The position numbers and the translations under genes were made by a program. A stretch of 64,000 nucleotides of DNA from contig JALBYF010000015.1 in NCBI GenBank assembly GCA_023212725.1, forward strand, positions 1-64,000. Direction: 5' to 3'. Numbering within the stretch: the stretch's first letter is position 1; every line of letters begins with the position of its first letter. Origin of the DNA: Tranzscheliella williamsii. Taxonomy: Eukaryota > Basidiomycota > Ustilaginomycetes > Ustilaginales > Ustilaginaceae. Positions 1 through 10,021 of the stretch are shown one piece after another. Under the pieces are notes generated by a model. The model did no database searches. It was not told the DNA's origin and saw nothing but the letters and a program-made list of their open reading frames with translations.

Positions 1-450
1 TATGAAGTGAGTGTGCATGTGTGTGATCCAATGGCTGATCCTGCAGCCGCTGGCATCACCATTCTTACCTTTGGGACGCGCGATGGTGCGCGTGTGGCTC
101 ACTGAGAGCTATGACATGTGCAGGGTCGCAGACCAACCCTGTCACACAATCCAGGATCGTTGCTCAACACCATCGTCTATGCCTCTGTTCAAGTCAGAGA
201 ACCGTCGACATCATCTCAGTCACGCTCACACCAACAGTGTGATAGTGAGACCCCAATCCCTCTTAGTACACCATTGATAATGGTATCCACCTTGCAAGAG
301 TGCATTAAGGATGCTCTCCCATTCTTGTAAGCAAGTACAGCCTCGAACATGCCTCTCTACCTCTGGACGGAGCATCCACGGCAGTCAGTCAATCTCAGAA
401 CCACGTCAATCAGAGCCTCGCCCAACCCTTGCTCATCGAGTCGATCAACT

Positions 451-513
451 GCAACACAGTCAAATCACGACCACTTGGTCGATATCACTATCATATCGAC
501 CAGTGCTTGGGAT
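451..513 (+). repeat. diverged direct repeat, copy 1
   Basis: This 63-bp segment matches 1305-1367 with about nine differences, eight of which are transitions. The copies share the core around TCGATATCA and the ending CTTGGGAT. The bias to transitions is what cytosine deamination or a RIP-like process leaves behind, although the sample is small. Confidence 0.6.
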
Positions 514-1304
514 TATTAAACTTGTGCGTCTGGTGGTCAATGCGCTTTGGTAGGATATGACATTCACAGTAGATGGCGATAGTTTACCTAATGCAAGTTG
601 ATACTAAATCTCAAGTGAGTCAATCGTTTCACAGAGTGAGCGTTCGTCACGCTTGGGGCTAGGAAGAATGTTGTAAGAATAGACATATTGCTTTCGACCG
701 GGGGTCGAGGACATAGTGCTTATATATGTACACTTCGTGCTATAGGAGGGACGAAGTGTGGATCATAGGCACGAAGGTGTTTGTATGGCGAGCCCTCCTT
801 AAGGGGCTCTCATCAAGTGCCTGCGTGTCACTGGAGTTTGACACGGATGGCGATGTTTCCCTGCGAGGAGCGAACATTGGCTGCTTGCGTTCCCTTGGGA
901 AGAAAGAACACTTCCCTGCAGAGAAGGAATTCATTCCCCCTGCTGGCATGCAGGGAAGGAATTTGTTCTCATCGGGGATTGCAAGAGTGGCACGTGCGTG
1001 TGACAGCTCACCGAGCTATCCGACACAGCCAGATTCTAACAGGGATCAGGCGTGCGACCGCTGACACCCATCTTACCGGTGATAAGGCAAGTGCTTATTG
1101 CCATAGCTCCGGGTTACCTGGAGTGTTGACAGACCTCTCTGTTACTTGCATAGCCGTGGCCTTAGCTCCTAGCCAGTTCCTCTGTTGCCCTCGTGTGGTT
1201 GTATTGTTTGGCCAAAAATCCAACTTGAAGTATTTGGCTCATATGTATTCACGCGACGAGCGTTTGTCTTGTGGCTTGGGCACTGCAATATCCAAATCCT
1301 AACA

Positions 1305-1367
1305 GCAACACAGTCAACTCATGACCACTCAGTCGATATCATTGTCATATTGACCAGTACTTGGGAT
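1305..1367 (+). repeat. diverged direct repeat, copy 2
   Basis: Partner of 451-513. It is followed directly by a second short repeat (1363-1387) that matches 1042-1066 with four differences, all transitions. Together they suggest a broken, mutated repeat family. Confidence 0.6.
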
Positions 1368-2540
1368 CAGGTGCATGACCGCTGACAGAGGGCATTTAAA
1401 GAGGGCAATGCCTGGTGGACCCTCTCAGGAGGAGACTGACAGGATGCCCAAGGTTGATGATTTGTTGGCCAGTGGCCCCACTACAGCTGTGGACTGGCAG
1501 ATGTGCCCCCTTTCTGTTGAATGTGCAAGGCTGTGCTTGTTATGGTTTCCCACCTAACATGGTCAGTTACTGGCACGACACCTCATTCTGCAGCACTGTA
1601 CCCGGTCTGTGCCTTAAATCTACCCCTATCCCCACCCCAAGTCTACTGTACATATACCCAACAGTACCCACAACCTCCCTACCTGGAGGACATCAAATGT
1701 ATTTAGTCTATTGCTACGCAATAGGAGAAGTACTTGACCCTGGCCACCTTGTCACCATTGTGTGGCCTCTTGTAGCGGTGCACCACCGTAAAACCCCAGC
1801 CTCTACCCCATCACCAGTATCACTGGTGATTTACCCAGCGCCAGAGGTTATCAGACCCTGGGGCATAACATCAGTTGCTGGATCATGTACATGCACACTC
1901 ACTTCATATGGAGTTCCCACTGTGTGGAGCCATCAGCTGTGCCACATCTCCACAGTAGGTAGATGATAGACCACTCACATGTATATAGTATGGCACTCCA
2001 AGACTGGAGGAGGTTGACCCTCATCCAGTCTAGTCAATTCACACATGGTCTACACCATTGAGGGTATCTCCCTGCTCACCAGGCAGCAGGGGCAATACTG
2101 ATGGGCACTCTGCCCGGGACAGCAGAGCAGAGCACATGCACTCTTTACAGTGCCCAACACCTGCACCATCAGCACGACTACCACCAATGGCATGTTGCTA
2201 CAAGCATACCGACACCACTATTGTCCTATAGCATGTTGAGGCAGCACAGTCCAGAGCAAGACAGCCTGCACTGGACAGCGCTGGGGACCAGCACTACTCC
2301 CACCAGTTCCTCAACAGGGTTGTCAAGTGGGCTTCCTAGTAGGACAAAACCACTAGGAGCATGCCCATTACAGCCATTCTGTGTAACACTCCAGTAGGAT
2401 TAGGAAGATCACACATTCTCAAATTGATCTGTGAAATTGCTCCAGATTCTCGCCAGAATGCTTGATCTGTGTTGATTTTTACTCAGAATCTAGACAGAAT
2501 ATATTGCAGATCAATGCCTGTGTCACAATTACCAGCAGTT

Positions 2541-2771
2541 TGAGTTTTATGTTATGAATACAGCTACAGGTTGCTGGCCGTAGCTGTGAGATTTCGTAGT
2601 CGCCGAGGTGGGGGCAGCAATACAAAATATTTTCTTGCAACTGCTTCCTCTTACTTTGGCCTGCGGTCCACTTCTCAATGGGGAACTGATGATCATCACC
2701 ACCGTCCCATCTGCTTGTCGACGTACAACCCCTGGACGTAGTCTTGTCAAAACTGAAGCGGAGGTGATTGG
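2541..2771. promoter_or_regulatory. upstream region of lysyl-tRNA synthetase
   Basis: AT-richer sequence running into the first ATG of the lysyl-tRNA synthetase frame at 2772. I see no clear TATA box. If two protein forms are made, transcription starts on either side of 2772 would be expected. Confidence 0.3.
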
Positions 2772-4748
2772 ATGATCACTCGGCTCTCTAGACCTCTTTC
2801 GCTTGTTTCTAGATCGCTTTGTCGAGCATCGCTTTCCTTTCCAACCTGCCAGACCTATTTTCGTCTGGATCCTTCGACTCTTCGGGACAATCGCATCCTC
2901 CTATCTTCAGTCAAAGGACCACTCCAGCTCCAACGCAACATGTCCGCCACTGACGCTGCTAGCCAAGCCGCCGAGGCCGTCAACCTCATCAAGGACGACG
3001 TCACGGGTGAGATGGTCTCGAAATCCGAGCTCAAGCGACGAAACAAGCAGCGCGAGAAGGACGCCAAGAAGGCCGCCAAAGCAGCTGAAGCTCCTGCTCA
3101 GCCCACCGCTGGCGCTGCTGTCAGGTCGGCTGCTGCCGCCGAGGAAGAGCTGAATCCCAACCAGTACTACGAACGTCGCTTCCGCACCATCGCCGCCCTC
3201 CGAGAGAGCAAGAATCCTGACCCCTACCCACACAAATTCAATGTCTCTATCTCCGTCACCGACTTCATTTCTCGCTACGAAGGCAAGATCGAAGCTGGCC
3301 AGCATCTCGAGAATGAAGAGGTCAGCATTGCCGGTCGTCTGCACAACATGCGCTCTTCCGGCCAGAAATTGAGGTTCTACGACCTCCACGGAGAGGGTGT
3401 CAAGGTGCAGATCACTGCTCAGCTGCAGGACCACACGGACGGCGACTTCTTCGCTATCCACGACCTCTTGCGTCGAGGCGACATCGTTGGTGTTGTCGGT
3501 GTCCCGGGAAAGACGAAGAAGGGTGAGCTCTCCATCTTTCCCCGATCCATCAAGCTCCTCTCCCCCAGTCTCAAGATGTTGCCCAAGGCTGCCCAGGGCG
3601 ACAAGGGTGGATTCACCGACACCGAGCAGCGACATCGAAAGAGATACCTCGATCTTATCATGAACAACAACGTCCGCGATATCTTTATTAAGCGTGCCAA
3701 GATCATCAACTACGTCCGCAGGTTCTTGGACAACCTTGGCTTCCTGGAGGTGGAGACGCCCATGATGAACCAGATCGCTGGCGGTGCCACCGCAAAGCCC
3801 TTCGTCACCTACCACAATGACCTGAAACTCGATCTGTTCATGCGAATCGCTCCAGAACTCTTCCTCAAAGAGCTGGTCGTAGGTGGTTTGGACCGTGTCT
3901 ACGAAATCGGACGTGTCTTCCGAAACGAGTCCATCGACCAAACCCACAACCCGGAATTCTCTATCTGTGAATTTTACATGGCCTACGCCGACATGTATGA
4001 CTTGATGGACATCACCGAGTCTATGATCTCCGGCCTGGTCAAGGCTGTTACCGGATCCTACAAGATCAAGTACCACCCCGACGGCAAGGATGTCGAAGGT
4101 GGACGCGAATACGAGATCGACTTCTCCACCCCTTGGAAGCGGTTCGACATGATCAAGGAGCTGGAGAAGCAGATGAATGTCACCTTCCCACCTGCTGACC
4201 AGCTCCACACTGAAGAAACCCGAAAGTGGCTGTCCGATCTGGCGGCCAAGCACAACGTCGACTGCTCCGAGCCCCGAACCTCGTCCCGACTCATCGACAA
4301 GATGACGGGCGAGTTCATCGAAACCCAGTGCATCAATCCCTCCTTCATTGTGGGGCATCCGCAGGTGATGTCGCCTCTCGCCAAGCGACACCGAGACATT
4401 CCCGGTCTCTGCGAGCGTTTTGAGGCGTTCGTCGCCACCAAAGAGATCTGCAACGCTTACACCGAGTTGAACGACCCGTGGGTGCAGCGTGCCAACTTCG
4501 AGGAGCAAAGTCGGCAGAAGGACCAGGGCGACGATGAGGCGCAGGGCGTCGACCATGTCTACATTGACGCGCTCGAGCATGGCCTGCCCCCGACCGGCGG
4601 TTGGGGTCTTGGCATCGACCGTCTCGTCATGTTCCTCACCGACTCCAACTCGATCAAGGAGGTCCTCGCCTTCCCGGCCAACAAGCCGTTGCCCACCGAC
4701 AACAAGCCGGAGCTGCTTCCCGCGCTCGCGCCCGAGACCCAGTCCTAG
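2772..4748 (+). CDS. KRS1: lysyl-tRNA synthetase, class II (possible mitochondrial and cytosolic forms)
   Basis: Charges tRNA-Lys with lysine. The single-exon frame encodes 658 residues. It has the class II layout: a lysine-rich N-terminal helix ([17 protein letters not shown]), an OB-fold anticodon domain, motif 2 ([14 protein letters not shown], near residue 385) and motif 3 (GLGIDRL, near residue 612). The first ATG gives an Arg/Ser/Leu-rich, acid-poor start that looks like a mitochondrial presequence. A second in-frame ATG at 2940 (MSATDAAS) gives a 602-residue protein beginning like ordinary cytosolic fungal LysRS. One gene may therefore serve both compartments through alternative starts; this is inference. 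The enzyme identity is certain. Confidence 0.95.
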   Translation: MITRLSRPLSLVSRSLCRASLSFPTCQTYFRLDPSTLRDNRILLSSVKGPLQLQRNMSATDAASQAAEAVNLIKDDVTGEMVSKSELKRRNKQREKDAKKAAKAAEAPAQPTAGAAVRSAAAAEEELNPNQYYERRFRTIAALRESKNPDPYPHKFNVSISVTDFISRYEGKIEAGQHLENEEVSIAGRLHNMRSSGQKLRFYDLHGEGVKVQITAQLQDHTDGDFFAIHDLLRRGDIVGVVGVPGKTKKGELSIFPRSIKLLSPSLKMLPKAAQGDKGGFTDTEQRHRKRYLDLIMNNNVRDIFIKRAKIINYVRRFLDNLGFLEVETPMMNQIAGGATAKPFVTYHNDLKLDLFMRIAPELFLKELVVGGLDRVYEIGRVFRNESIDQTHNPEFSICEFYMAYADMYDLMDITESMISGLVKAVTGSYKIKYHPDGKDVEGGREYEIDFSTPWKRFDMIKELEKQMNVTFPPADQLHTEETRKWLSDLAAKHNVDCSEPRTSSRLIDKMTGEFIETQCINPSFIVGHPQVMSPLAKRHRDIPGLCERFEAFVATKEICNAYTELNDPWVQRANFEEQSRQKDQGDDEAQGVDHVYIDALEHGLPPTGGWGLGIDRLVMFLTDSNSIKEVLAFPANKPLPTDNKPELLPALAPETQS

Positions 4749-4997
4749 CCCCGCGCCCCCGCCCTGTAACACTACACAGCCCCGTGCACCCTCTCAAATG
4801 AGCTTTCTCAGTGTCACCCGCGCGTCTGAACCAGCCGTGTCGCCTTTCGTGTGACCTTCTCTCGTGCCATTAGACCCTACCGGCCTACAAGGCGGGCCAG
4901 CCTTATTGAGGGTGTCCCGATCCCCATGTCATCGTGGGTGGGGACGCAATACCATAACCTCTCCGCGTCGGGAACAAAAGCAAAGCAAAAAAGAGAG

Positions 4998-5099
4998 AGA
5001 GTCCTACGGGGATCGAACCCGCGACCTGCAGAAACCTAGAAGGTTGTAAGGCAACTCCGAAGATCGAAGTCTGCCGCTCTACCGCTGAGCTAAAGACCC
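4998..5099 (-). tRNA. tRNA-Arg (anticodon UCG) with 30-nt intron
   Basis: The 102-nt gene folds as a full cloverleaf. The acceptor GGGTCTT pairs with AGGACTC using two G-U pairs, the D arm is GCTC/GAGC, and the anticodon stem is GCAGA/TCTGC. The loop reads CT-TCG-A before a 30-nt intron placed after position 37, and the T arm is GCGGG/CCCGT. The minus strand carries a T6 run just downstream (4987-4992), fitting Pol III termination. The sequence is identical to the plus-strand gene at 5498-5599. An 11-bp element shared with that gene lies about 25 nt upstream (5125-5135). The exact intron ends could shift by a base. Confidence 0.93.
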
Positions 5100-5497
5100 C
5101 AACAGACAAGGGCTCAGCATTGTGGCATACATATTTTCAAATCGGTAGAAGTGGCCAAAACCGCATCGAGAGGATTCCCAAGTAGCGGGATCAAGGCGGC
5201 ATTGCAATGTTCGCTTTCACTGGTGCATGATATACATGCTGCAACTGCTTAGCGCCTGGGGTCTGTTGTCACAGTACACGTGTTGGCCGACGCTAACGGA
5301 GGAAGTGATGCTTGTGAGAAGTGCTGCTGTCCCCTTACATCTAGTCGGCTGTAAACCGTTTGCGAACATACTTTGTATGCGTTTGACCTCACAGCAATAA
5401 AGGCATTGTTCATAAACTCTCCTAGTTTGTCATCTGGGATTTCCGCGCTTCTATACGTACATAATATGTATGCAAAGCCGTAACGAGATTATACCTG
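5100..5497. promoter_or_regulatory. shared upstream region of two divergent tRNA-Arg genes
   Basis: No protein gene. The sequence AATATGTATGC occurs at 5463-5473 (plus) and as its reverse complement at 5125-5135. In both cases it ends about 25 nt before the tRNA 5' end. The rest of the spacer does not look like an inverted repeat. Confidence 0.5.
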
Positions 5498-5599
5498 GGG
5501 TCTTTAGCTCAGCGGTAGAGCGGCAGACTTCGATCTTCGGAGTTGCCTTACAACCTTCTAGGTTTCTGCAGGTCGCGGGTTCGATCCCCGTAGGACTCT
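5498..5599 (+). tRNA. tRNA-Arg (anticodon UCG) with 30-nt intron
   Basis: Identical in sequence to the minus-strand copy at 4998-5099. The anticodon TCG is at 5530-5532 and the intron at 5534-5563. A T10 run at 5599-5608 serves as Pol III terminator. UCG reads CGA and possibly CGG, and CGA is heavily used in RPS2 in this window. The two genes are transcribed away from each other with about 400 bp between their 5' ends. Confidence 0.93.
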
Positions 5600-5608
5600 T
5601 TTTTTTTT

Positions 5609-7712
5609 GCTTTTTTCATGTTTCTGATGTCAAGTCAGTGATTCGTTTGACCGCCATGTTGGCCGGCAAGGGTGAGGCGCGAACGAGATTTTCAATTGCT
5701 GAATGGGGGAAACAGAAATTGACCGGCTGCTCCGTTCATTGTGTTGCACGGCACACCCAATCGTACATCATGTGTGCTTGGCGATGACATAGTTGCCCGG
5801 CCGGAATCGATCAGTGTTATCGCACTGCGAGTCGGCGTCAAAGGCTAAACAGATCTGGGGAACCGAAGGGTTCGGTCCCATGAGGAAGCTCAGGCGGACC
5901 AGATCAGAGCGATGTCAGTGGTTCGCCGCGATCGGTATTTTCCGAGACGTCGGCAACCTTGGACACCGACGTAGCGGGTGCAAAGGCGCAGGTTGCGGTG
6001 AGTGAAGCTGCCAAGGCTGCACATGGAGAGTTATCCATGGGACGAGACCAGAGGCAGCATTGCAGCCATCTCGATCTCACTGCCGACCACACTTTGGCGA
6101 AGTGCGAATGTTGGCACTCCGCTGGCGCAGTATGATCTGCCGAGGCTGGAAAGCCGAGCGCGCCTTGGCATACTCTGTCCGCTGCCTGCATGAGTTGTGT
6201 CTGAGTAGCCTCGGTCGGTGACGCATCGGAGGGTAGACACGGTCCTAGCACCGTAAAGAGAGGGTCGACCAGTGAGCGACGATGCCGAATGGTTCTCGGC
6301 AACTGTACACGCCTGACCCTCCGATGCAGTATAAGAGGTAACGGGAGGAGAGACTAGATCTTATTGGCTCGATACAACAGAGCAAGACCGTGTGGCAAAC
6401 GCCGGAGCGCTAGAGAAGGCCGGTGAACGACCAAGAGGTGGAAAGTAACGCCGACGGTGGCTTGCGATTGGTCGACGGTAGGTCTCAAGCCTGGAGGTAT
6501 CGATGCAGTGCGAGATGAGCTGACGAATGAGAGACGTGGTAAACAGGATTGGATCCTCCGCAAAATTGCAAAGCAAGCCACATAAGACCTTGCCCGCGGG
6601 GCTGCGCATGACCGTACATACAGATATTCAAAGTGCACACAGTCACAGCACGCGGTGACAACCACGAATGTAATCACGAGTGTTACTGCGCCGCTTAGGA
6701 TGCTGGGCAGGTGGCTTTCTGGGAGGCACGGATGCTGCCTCGGATCATTCCGACCACAGTCCAAGCGAGATAGATGGGGAAACCGCAGCTTGAAGAGACT
6801 GTGCAGTAGAAGCTCAGCGCGGATGGAACGTCTCCTTGCCACAGCTGATCCGGAAAAGAAGGGGATTTCTGAGAGAGACGGGTAATTCCGTAGGCCCGCC
6901 AACCCAGGGCGAAGGACGAGCCGGCCGCCGTGCCGCGCCACTTCACCCGCAGGTTCAGCTGCGTCGGAGTTCCTTGCAATTCAAATCCATCACAATCGCA
7001 AAATATTCTGAATAATGCATCCCCCACGCCTCCCCCAGATTCAAGTTTGACCATTTGGCTCTGACTCGTGCAAGGCCAGTGAAAGGATGCAAAGGAGAAC
7101 ATACTTTTGGCACCAACCTAGGGCAGAGCCCCTGTTGGGGCTGCAACGGCGCTCAGGTCTGGAATTCGACCGCGTCCGCGTCGAGCTTGCATAATGCCCC
7201 CCGCACAGAGAGCAAAACGAAACACTCACCTCCAGCTGTTCGATCTGCTGCTGAGGTGCTTGTGGCTGCTGATGTCCCTGTATGTGTACAGCTGGAGGCT
7301 TGCCATCCAGAGCTTGCTGCCCTTCATGTTCGCGCGCCCTGATCTAATCGGCATAGCCATGCTTGCTCGTCTCGCCTTGTCCTGCCTGCTTCGGCTGTTA
7401 ATCGACGGCACATAGCTGAGCAGCCCACCAACGATGGCCGGCACGTCGCCCCTCCTCCTATTTCTTGCCTTACAAGCGCACTTCGCCTCCTGCTGGCCTT
7501 CTTTTCTCGTCGTCAACGGTTCAAACCTATAAAGAGCCGAGCGGTCCTACTCACAGGGCTCTCGCTTGCTCCCTTGTCCGCCGCCCCCTCCCGTGTCCTT
7601 TCAAGTATCGTCGACTTTCTTGGTGCTACGCTCATCACGACCAGGACGCTCCTTTCGACGACTCTCTCGCGCCGTCCAGATCGCTCGGCCTCGAGGCCAC
7701 AACCATAGCACT
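5609..7712. other. intergenic region upstream of the carboxylate transporter
   Basis: About 2.1 kb with only short, random-looking open frames on both strands, the longest being a 195-codon minus-strand frame at 6354-6941. No tRNA or repeat was recognised. The right end (7560-7712) is a pyrimidine-rich leader lacking ATG. Confidence 0.5.
7528..7533 (+). promoter_or_regulatory. TATA box candidate of the JEN1-type transporter gene
   Basis: TATAAA about 180 bp before the proposed ATG at 7713. It is followed by a C/T-rich stretch without ATG, as expected of a fungal leader. Confidence 0.4.
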
Positions 7713-9766
7713 ATGAAGGATCCCACCCACGGCCTCTTCAAGCTCCCTTCAAAGGAAGAGCGCATCAAAGCTCGCAATGGTGCTTCTCTCAATCCGATCA
7801 GGTTAGCCATGATGCTGACCCCCATGCAGGGCGCCATGTTCTTCTCCGGATGGCTAGCTTGGACAATGGATGCCTGGGACTTCTTCTCTGTCTCCCTGTC
7901 CGTCACCGCTCTCGGAAACCAGTTCCACAAAGATTCGCATGCAATCACTACGGCCATCACCCTCACTCTTCTTTTTCGTTCGGTTGGAGCAGCTCTGTTT
8001 GGGTAAGTAACACGTCAGCGCAGAGCGTCCCATCCCCCTGTCCTGCGCATCTGGCAGTGAATCAGCGCTCGGCGTTTCTTAGGTCTGCCATCTCCTTGGG
8101 CATGCAGACCTTCGGCAGAGGACCTCGTGGTTACTAGCCCGCCGGTGAAGATCGCCCGCCGGGCCATTCTGTTTATTCGGCGCTAAACCAAGTCATCCGC
8201 CGAGAAACGTGCAGGACGACTTGTCAGCAGAGCGGCTCAGCTAGTGGCATAGCTGGCATATCTGGCAGATGTGCAAGCGAGTCACGTTAGCGCGTTCGGA
8301 TTGCATCACACAGGTTGAATTCTACTGAGGGCTCCTGACTTTTGGCACCATCGCAAGATCGCTCCCGATGCTCATCCCGATACTCCTTCTCACAGTCGTG
8401 GCATGCTTGTCAAGAATCGCCGCTATCCCGAGAGGATAGACTAGAACAACTACTGACACACACACCTGCCTTCCGCTTTCTTCGTCTCAACAGTATCATC
8501 TCGGATCGATATGGACGCAAGTACCCTCTCGTTATCAATCTCATTATCATCAGCGTTCTCTCGCTGGGTTCTGGCTTCGTCCAGACCTTCCCTCAGTTCC
8601 TTGCCGTCCGGAGTCTCTTTGGCATCGGTATGGGCGGAATTTGGGGAATGGCAACCGCGACAGCGCTGGAGAACATGCCTCCCGAGCCCCGAGGACTCTT
8701 CTCTGGTATTCTCCAGCAGGGATACGCCGTTGGCTACTTGCTTGCTGCATCCGTTAACCTGACTTGGATCGATCGTACTCACAACTGGCGGATCCTTTTC
8801 TTCCTTGGTGCTGGCCTTTCCGCCCTCGCTGCATTTGTCCGATTGCTGCTTCCTGAATCGGAGCTTTTCCTCAGGCAGAAAGCGCAGCGACAAGGTGAAA
8901 ACGTCACTGGCGAGAGTAAAGCCAAGGTCTTCCTGCGAGAAATGAAGGAAATGCTCCGAACGCACTGGCTTCGATGCATCTACGGTATCCTGCTCATGAC
9001 TGGCTTCAACTTCCTCTCGCATTCGTCCCAAGATCTCTACCCCACCATTCTTGAGCAGTCCAAGCAGCTGACTGCCAAGCAGGCTTCGAAAGCCACCATC
9101 ATTTCCAACGTCGGCGCAATCACTGGCGGCTTGATTTCGGGTTATTTGTCCCAATATCTTGGTCGTCGGTTGACCATTATCCTTTTCGTCATTCTCGCCG
9201 GAGTACTGATCCCCGCTTGGATCCTACCTTCTAGCTTCTCTGGCCTCGCTGCGGCAGCATTCGCACTGCAATTCGGCGTACAGGGCGCTTGGAGTGTGGT
9301 TCCAGTTTATCTCTCAGAAATCTCGCCACCGGCATTCCGAGCGACATACACTGGTCTCGCCTACCAACTTGGCAATGCTGCTTCTTCGGCCTCGTCGCAG
9401 ATCGAGGCCACGGGCGGTGAGAATCTGAAGCAACTCAACCCCAAGTGGCACCCTGGCTCACCTTCGGACGTCCAGCAATACATTCCAGCGTCGGCCAAGG
9501 TGTCTGCTATTCTCCTCGGTGTCGTTTGCGCCTACCTGATTGTCGTAGTCACCTTTGGATGGGAGTTCAAGGGTGTCGAGTTCGAAAAGGCGCTCCCGGC
9601 GACAGTTGCTGGGGCGGGCGAACAGGATGCGGCGCGCCTCGCCGCCGAGAAGCGCGATCCCACGGATGTATACGACGAGGACAGCATCGAGCACGTCGGC
9701 GACCGCCAGTATGGCGCGCGCCACGTCGGCTCCGAGACCCCTCCCTCCGACGAGAAGAAGTACTAG
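7713..9766 (+). CDS. JEN1: JEN1-type monocarboxylate/H+ symporter (MFS)
   Basis: Plasma-membrane importer of lactate, pyruvate or related acids, assigned by family resemblance. Two exons, 7713-8002 and 8494-9766, give 520 residues. The intron (8003-8493) has donor GTAAGT, a CTGAC branch point near 8453 and acceptor CAG. Splicing restores the family sequence RSVGAALFG followed by IISDRYGRKYP. Other hallmarks are AWTMDAWDFF in the first helix, GIGMGGIWGMATATALE, LQQGYAVGYLLA, and the twelve-helix MFS pattern. The hydrophilic C-terminal tail has many acidic and basic residues. The start at 7713 follows an ATG-free leader. The 491-nt intron is long for this window. Jen1-like proteins are typically induced on non-fermentable carbon; substrate range here is unknown. 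Confidence 0.88.
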
Positions 9767-10021
9767 CCGTCATATACCAGCATACACACGCACGCCCCGC
9801 CGCGCCCTTTCCAGATGCCCGCGAGACACAATGCCCTGCTAGCGCGGCCGTACCCGCGTTGCGGTCTGCAATATACTAAATGATCACAGCCCTCACTTGG
9901 TGCGCCGACTGTGCAATAGTCTAGTGACATTGTAATTCTAGCGGGTTTGAAGCTACATGGACGCCCGTGCTACCGTCCTGGCGCATACAGGCGTGGGATT
10001 AGCCGACGGGAGAAGCGCGGC

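Larger units (their letters stand above)
1..2540. other. gene-poor region with diverged repeats
   Basis: No convincing protein-coding gene is visible. Open frames are short and their translations look random. The base composition is visibly less GC-rich than in the genes to the right. Two pairs of diverged direct repeats occur here (451-513 with 1305-1367, and 1042-1066 with 1363-1387). A perfect 9-bp inverted repeat with a 3-base spacer lies at 1810-1830. I read the stretch as decayed repetitive DNA, possibly an old transposon, but no terminal repeats or transposase or reverse-transcriptase remnants could be recognised. Confidence 0.5.

Noticed and set aside
1415..1966. 183-codon frame in the repeat-bearing left region
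   Set aside because: Pro/Thr/Ser-rich random-looking translation without transposon domains.
2907..4772. 621-codon open frame antisense to lysyl-tRNA synthetase
   Set aside because: It mirrors a certain gene with strong codon bias, which leaves the reverse frame open; its translation is Val/Asp/Leu-rich with no family resemblance.
6354..6941. 195-codon minus-strand frame in the region upstream of the transporter
   Set aside because: No motif, mixed Ser/Arg composition and no splice or leader context; treated as chance.
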